A stretch of DNA of 64,000 nucleotides from Pholiota molesta (lineage: Eukaryota > Basidiomycota > Agaricomycetes > Agaricales > Strophariaceae): the NCBI GenBank assembly GCA_014925825.1, contig JACGCK010000023.1, positions 434,001 to 498,000 of the forward strand, written 5' to 3'. Shown in pieces: positions 58,942 to 64,000 of the stretch (the stretch's first letter is position 1; each line of letters begins with the position of its first letter). Below the pieces are notes generated by a model. The model was not told the origin of the DNA. It ran no database searches and saw nothing but the letters and a program-made list of their open reading frames with translations. The position numbers and the translations under genes were made by a program.

Positions 58942-61900
58942 ATGGTCGCAGCATCATCAACGCAGAACAATGTACCGGCGGCTTCTATATGCTCTGGAAA
59001 GAATTGCAAAAGGACCTTGAGCTCTGGACCTTTCAAAGGCAACCTTTGTGACCAATGTACGACCAAGGTGCGATCGCGTCGAAGTATGTTAAACAAAGCA
59101 GATATGCATGTCGACGCTCTACCGGAGGGTTCTGGTGGAAAGCAGACACGATCTAATACGACTGGAGGATCTTTACCTCTGGCTGTGAGTAACTTGTTTC
59201 ATCGTATCCTCCTTTGCTAGAGCTATAATTTCGTATTCTAGGATTTACCGTTAAAGATACCCTCTCAGACTGATAATACGGTTAAAACACGTCTTCCACA
59301 ACCTCAAAGATCTTCCTTCGCAATACCTTACCAGACGCTGACAGCTCTGGATCCAAGTGCTGCCATTGCCGCAAATTCCAATGATCTGCCTTCATATCAT
59401 TTCAATTCTCGTGGCGAAATCATCAACTTTACGCATTCTGGAGTCAGAGCGGAAGTTCCCCACATCGCTAGGAATATTGAAGTAAGTCGTTTTCAAAGTA
59501 GTGTGCCATACAGTTTGTGCTGAAGCCAAGTCTGGAACCAGCAATTCAATCGCGACCAACAACCTGAAATGATGCCAAAGTGCAGTCGATGTCACTGCTC
59601 TATGCCAGGATATTTTTTAGGCGATATGTGCCCGAATTGTCGCGTCGACATATCTATTATGTCGAGAACCACAGGTCTTACCAATGTGATAACGCCTGTT
59701 AGTGTTCAACCCATGATACCAACTTCCATTCATGCTACTTGTAATGCAACGCCCGATGCTGGCAAAGTTTCCTTGACTGTCCGTATCTTATTTTGCTTCT
59801 TCGATTTTCCGCTCACATGAAATTTAAGGACATCCAAAGTAACGTGGACGATGACGGAGATATGGATATCGACAATCTTGAACTTACATATCCTGCTGTA
59901 CGTATCTATATACCTATCCTTGACCTGCAACAACAAAGCTAAATCTCATACCAAAGAGTCCGAATATGGACCAGGTGGAACCTTTGGAGGCTGAGAAGCC
60001 AAGAACCCATACAGAACGTATGCTCCCGGAGGCAGGGTCTTCATCGAGAACCCCTGATCAACCAGGTCCTTCCAAACGCCAAAAAGCATCACATCTGGAG
60101 GTTATCGACATCTCAAGACCATCAACACATCCACGTCCGAGGAACGCTGTTGAGCCCTTGGGCATACCCAACCTGAAGGTACCAGATCGACTGTAAGTGT
60201 TTCAAGTCACGACCTTGCGGGCATCGGGTTAAACTCCTTCGTTCTCAGCCTTTTCGTTCTCTTAAACTCTGCGCCACGGCCAATTGTACTGGTATTATAT
60301 CCGCTGATTCGTTCGCTACTCGATGTTTAAGCTGTGTCAGAAATGACTGGAAATCCAAAAGATCGAAGTTATCCGAACCAACCACGCAGATCCATATTGC
60401 CACAACCTCAAAGGGGATACTCAAAGGACAAGACCAAGTATCTCCAGTATGGAGAAAGAAATTGAAGGCCGTTACTTGGGCGGATGAAATTACAGATGTG
60501 GACGATGTTAAGAATAACAAACCTGCCAATTCGGCCTCTGATCAGCTCACCAAACTTGAACCCCCTACACTTCTGCCAAGTAGTCCTGCTAGTTCTCAGA
60601 AGAGTTTGGCATCGAAGATCCGGCTCATAGTCAATCTTCCACCTAGTGACCCAATTGTGGAATCCCTTCCTTCCAAAGGACAACATGCGGACAGTGTATC
60701 CAGCCCTATCCCTTCAAATTTGTCTAAGGAGGAAATCGCGGGTTGGGATAGTGATTTAACCGAGCTCTCCGACATAGCAGAAGATGCCGACTCGACGTGT
60801 GGATCAACTTCCGAATCTGAAGTAAATGTTGTGAGTTGCGATTTTTGTTCCCCTTGCTTTCTCAACTACTCATACCTGCGCTTTTGCAGTGTTCACCTTC
60901 AACATCCAGTGGTTTGAAGATTCGTATTCCGCCGCGTCCAGATGGCGCGTATACACGGAATTGTGCATCACCCCGTTGTAAACAGGTTTTGGCTACCAAA
61001 TACCGGTGGAAATCTTGTGTAATGTGCCGCGCTCAAAGTCGAGATTATCAACGCAGGCGACAAAACATCCAAGGTAGACACACGCGGTTGGATCAAGAAC
61101 TCTTGGAGGCTCAAAATATGGGCACACCTCTTTCTGGTGTATGTTTCAATGCGGTGTAGCTTTATGTCGAGGTCATCTCATTGCCTCTGAACAGGATCTT
61201 CACAAACAAGACCGAGAAATGGAAGAGGACCCGGTAGAGCTGGTTCCTGGCGCTCGCCTTTGTTCTATTCGCAACTGTACATACGTTATTCCTCCAGTTG
61301 AAGAATATCGCTGGAAAATGTGCGCCTTGTGTCGCTTGCGTCGGCGAGAAAAAAAGAGGCAAGATCGCCTGAATGAGAGCACGAAATTTCTGCTGGTCAA
61401 ATGGCGACCGTTTCGATTCAAAAGACGATTGTGCGCATTAATTGTTTTTCTATTGTTAAGGTTATTAACATGATTTATCTATTTACGAACACAGAATAAT
61501 CTTCCTCTCCGACGTGGACCACGGCCTGCAGGTAGATGCCAGAGCATTGATTGTGGAATGATGATCGTAGATTCCAAATCATACCAATGCAAACAATGCA
61601 TTGCAAGGCGTAATTGGCTCATGAATCAAAGTGGGGGCAGCCCAAACACGCGAGGGCTTACAAGGAGGCGCCAGTATATCGAAAAAGTAAGCATATACAT
61701 GACATACCTTCAATATCCAAGAGAGCGAACAATTGACTTCGCCATTAGCCTCGAAGGTCATCTCCATATCCACACTTCAAGTGCTTTTCTGCGTTGCTAT
61801 TGGAGTTCAAAAACCGTCTCGCTGGATTCCTTCAAGCGCAGTCTATCTTCTGTCTTTTTAAGCAGATGAAGGATGCAAATGCACTGTTCGCCTTTGATGG

Positions 61901-62296
61901 CGAATTTTCCATTGTCGCCCTTGACTTTGACCTTATTAAACGCAAGGATGAGGTCGATAGCCAAGCCATGAAATACAGGAGAGAAATTGAACATGTTGGC
62001 CGAATCAAATTCAAGTGAGTCACTTTTATCATCTTCGTGGTTGTAAATCTCAAATGTGAATTGATTCCAGCCCTAAGAGATTAGTTTCCATTCTGGAAGG
62101 CGGAGGCATAGCCATTCGATTTGTTTCCGTATATTCGGTGCCAGTCCTACGGGCAACTGTGTGCGACAACAAGACTGTCATCAATACCGTTTCAAAGGAT
62201 ATGCAATGTGAATTGGAGATAGCCAGCGTACCTGATGATTCACATCGATTTATTCCTGGTCAAAGAACAATTATACGTTTCCGTCTGCTTGGATAA
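58942..62296 (+). CDS. protein with six C-x4-C-x(10-14)-C-x2-C modules and a conserved C-terminal domain
   Basis: A long multi-exon protein. Six modules share spacing: ICSGKNCKRTLSSG...LCDQC, KCSRCHCSMPG...MCPNC, LCATANCTG...RCLSC, NCASPRCKQVL...SCVMC, LCSIRNCTYVI...MCALC and RCQSIDCGMM...QCKQC. Each of modules 3 to 6 ends in a basic tail such as RAQSRDYQRRR or RLRRREKKRQ, so they look like small zinc-binding units with a nucleic-acid-type tail. Between them are acidic or Ser-rich linkers. A C-terminal globular domain begins near LLLEFKNRLAGFL and covers FAFDGEFSIVALDFDLI and SILEGGGIAIRFVSVYSVPVLR. The exons join cleanly except at the acceptor near 60248, which needs one extra base. Nuclear function is a guess. 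I do not know a named family. Confidence 0.65.
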
Positions 62297-62461
62297 TGAA
62301 TTGATAGTGGCCCTTGATTTTTGTCTTGCGCTATTTTATACTATATATATTTTTGCAATCCAACTTTACGATAGTCAACATGCTAAATTCCCATCATATC
62401 TATACCACCTCAGACAGCTCGCTGAAGATACTAGTCGTTGGGCGATTAAGGCAATGGGCTG

Positions 62462-63441
62462 TTAGAGATCAAATAAATCGTCGTTGTCGTCGTTCTGCCT
62501 TCGGGAAGCCACCTTGTAAACAGGATCCAGGACAGTTCCCTGTTGTTTTAGAAGAACACCTGTCTGCTATTGAGAATTCATGAGTGCAAAATAATGTCCT
62601 AAGCATACCTGATTGTGCTAGCCGTAATTCAAGGACTGCCGTATTGAAAGAGTCTTCATTGCCCAACTCTTCAAAACCAACTAGTCTAAAAAGCATCATT
62701 TGAGCCGGATACTTGGGTATACACCAATAAAACCCTACCTATCCTTTGCTATTCCATCAACAAAGCATATGACGCAAGGTAAAACCTTGATGGATAGTTT
62801 TTCCACCAGCCAAGGGATATTCTCCACAAAGACTCGGATAAACCGCGTCTTAGAGTATTTGGTGCTAGTTTCTGAAGTAAAAACATCAGTCAGATAAAAT
62901 AACATACTAATATGGCGACGAACAGCAAGGTGCTTATCCATGATTTCGCATCGTTGGAATTTGGAATGGTAGAAGTGGATGACGCAGCGAGACTCATGCC
63001 TAGAAAAATAGGGTGAGTACCGATGAGGAGAATGAACAGGCAGGTCGGTGGACTCACGCACTCACTCGCACAACCTCCTTTTCGTCTGTAATCTCGCTAT
63101 AAGTGCCATAGTGATTCTCTTGCATATGTTTCATACGCTCCATCCTGCGTCGCGTGGCATAAGTTATTCCATGAACTTTGAATAATTATCTCAAAGAAAG
63201 TACCTTACTCTGTCTTGAGCACCCGCAGCCCGTGCTCTCGTACCGATGCATGCGTATCGTTCTCTATCTCCTCTTCTAGCTCAGCAAATAGAGCATCGTC
63301 GTCGTCATCAGAATCGTGTCTTGATCGATTGGGATTATTGGATTCGACAAGGCGAGCAGCGAGGGAGGCGGCTTTAGAATTACTGCAAGCATTGTTTGGA
63401 ATGCTTTCAAATAGGATTTGGCAAGAGGCTCACCTCGACAT
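62462..63441 (-). CDS. PLP1: phosducin-like protein 1 / thioredoxin-domain protein 9
   Basis: Co-chaperone of the CCT chaperonin that promotes folding of tubulin and actin; in yeast Plp1. The start at 63441 gives MSSNSKAASLAARLVES. An acidic stretch (DSDDDDDALFAELEEEIEND), HMQENHYGTYSEITDEKEVV and the thioredoxin-like domain HESRCVIHFYHSKFQRCEIMDKHLA, TRFIRVFVENIPWLVEKLSIKVLPCVICFVDG, VGFEELGNEDSFNTAVLELRLAQSG follow. A missing A at 62858-62860 interrupts LAPKYSKTRF. The last exon junction (about 62570-62620) is uncertain; the frame giving an acidic tail QNDDNDDLFDL fits the family best. Only 215 bp separate it from divergent DOM34. Confidence 0.85.
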
Positions 63442-63656
63442 ATCGAAGAGCAAAGTCTAAGATACCAGGGATACGTGCGACGACTGTGGATGGACCAAGC
63501 AAGATGAGGTAGAAGAGGCTGAGATGGAAATAGATTGTCTGATCATTTGCACTCGCACAAATGGAGCGGCTTCAAATGGGTTTTCTTTCTCTCTCCATTA
63601 TCAGTCCCGTTCTCTCTCACTTACAAACTATTCATTCCATCTCCAAAACCTAATAC

Positions 63657-64000
63657 ATGAAGCTAGTCAACAAATTCGTCGATAAACATGGCGCTGTAAG
63701 TCCCTGCTTCCACTCCTTGATATTCGTGGGGTTGATCCCTAATAACAGGTTGTCTAGGGACATGTTACATTGCGTCCAGAGGATGATGAAGATATGTGGC
63801 ATCTCTATAATCTCATCCAAGAGGGAGATCTAGTTCGCGCCCCTGCTGTTCGGTATGTGCATTTCCCGACCAGTTCCCGACCATGTTAATCAGCATTCCT
63901 CATCCATCATATCTGTAGCCGCATTACCAGTACATCTGCAACTGGATCAACTGAGTCTCATCGCGTTCGCTTAAATCTGACACTCCAAGTTAAGAAGGTG
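63657..64000 (+). CDS. DOM34: Dom34/Pelota, ribosome rescue factor (5' part, runs off the window)
   Basis: Pairs with Hbs1 to dissociate stalled ribosomes in no-go decay. Exon 1 gives [13 protein letters not shown]; the next exon starts at GGACATGTT and reads [32 protein letters not shown], the N-terminal Pelota domain. Another intron follows, then [27 protein letters not shown] at the window edge. The central catalytic-like and C-terminal domains lie beyond 64000. The acceptor chosen for exon 2 (TAG) avoids an in-frame stop present at the earlier CAG. Confidence 0.9.

Noticed and set aside
1..64000. tRNA, rRNA or CRISPR sequences
   Set aside because: I looked for B-box-like GGTTCGA motifs with matching A boxes and for regularly spaced direct repeats; isolated hits (for example near 49807) lie in coding sequence with no cloverleaf partner.

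Overview
This window is nuclear DNA from a filamentous basidiomycete, almost certainly an Agaricomycete. The genes are dense, mostly 150-700 bp apart, and split by many 48-65 nt GT-AG introns. Protein matches are basidiomycete-like throughout: an Atf1-type bZIP factor, a fungal DUF3445 (HODM-like) oxidase, a type-3 copper tyrosinase, a LodA-like quinoprotein oxidase and a KDZ transposon.

Layout. 0-2 kb: CDT1 replication licensing factor (+). 2.1-6.8 kb: an alpha/beta hydrolase (-), a broken Gfo/Idh/MocA oxidoreductase (-) and a conserved gene of unknown function (+). 6.9-10.3 kb: three proteasome genes side by side (PRE3/beta1, RPN12, PRE10/alpha7), followed by nucleoporin NUP82 (10.5-13.5 kb), which shares the PRE10 upstream region. 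14.0-19.8 kb: a divergent pair made of a LodB-like FAD enzyme and a large LodA-like oxidase fused to a VioB/RebD-type ferritin-like domain. 20.3-22.1 kb: SEC12. 22.1-24.9 kb: no gene seen. 24.9-28.5 kb: tyrosinase with a His-rich N-terminus and a frame-disrupted short-chain dehydrogenase. 30.4-36.1 kb: ATF1-type bZIP factor and a HODM-like gene with a 1.86 kb intron. 36.9-45.6 kb: a small conserved peptide, Rab escort protein MRS6, nucleolin-like GAR2, RIC8 and Mediator subunit MED10.

45.7-56.4 kb: a 10.75 kb KDZ (Kyakuja-Dileera-Zisupton) DNA transposon with imperfect terminal inverted repeats of about 0.9-1.0 kb. It carries an intact multi-exon CxC1-type KDZ transposase and two further open, same-strand genes. 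Its left end lies about 100 bp upstream of the MED10 start codon. 56.8-64 kb: a GH18 chitinase-like gene with many frame breaks, a protein with six cysteine zinc-finger-like modules, phosducin-like PLP1 (TXNDC9) and the 5' part of DOM34/Pelota.

Two things shape the annotation. First, about two dozen places across twelve genes, several of them normally essential, need a single missing base to keep a family-conserved frame. All that I could place are -1, mostly in short homopolymers, with no convincing nonsense substitutions. This looks like residual assembly error more than decay. Second, the most unusual biology is the LodA-ferritin fusion beside its presumed LodB maturation partner, the complete KDZ element, and the six-module zinc-finger protein. 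All splice sites were read by eye from frame continuity and consensus; none was tested with RNA data.
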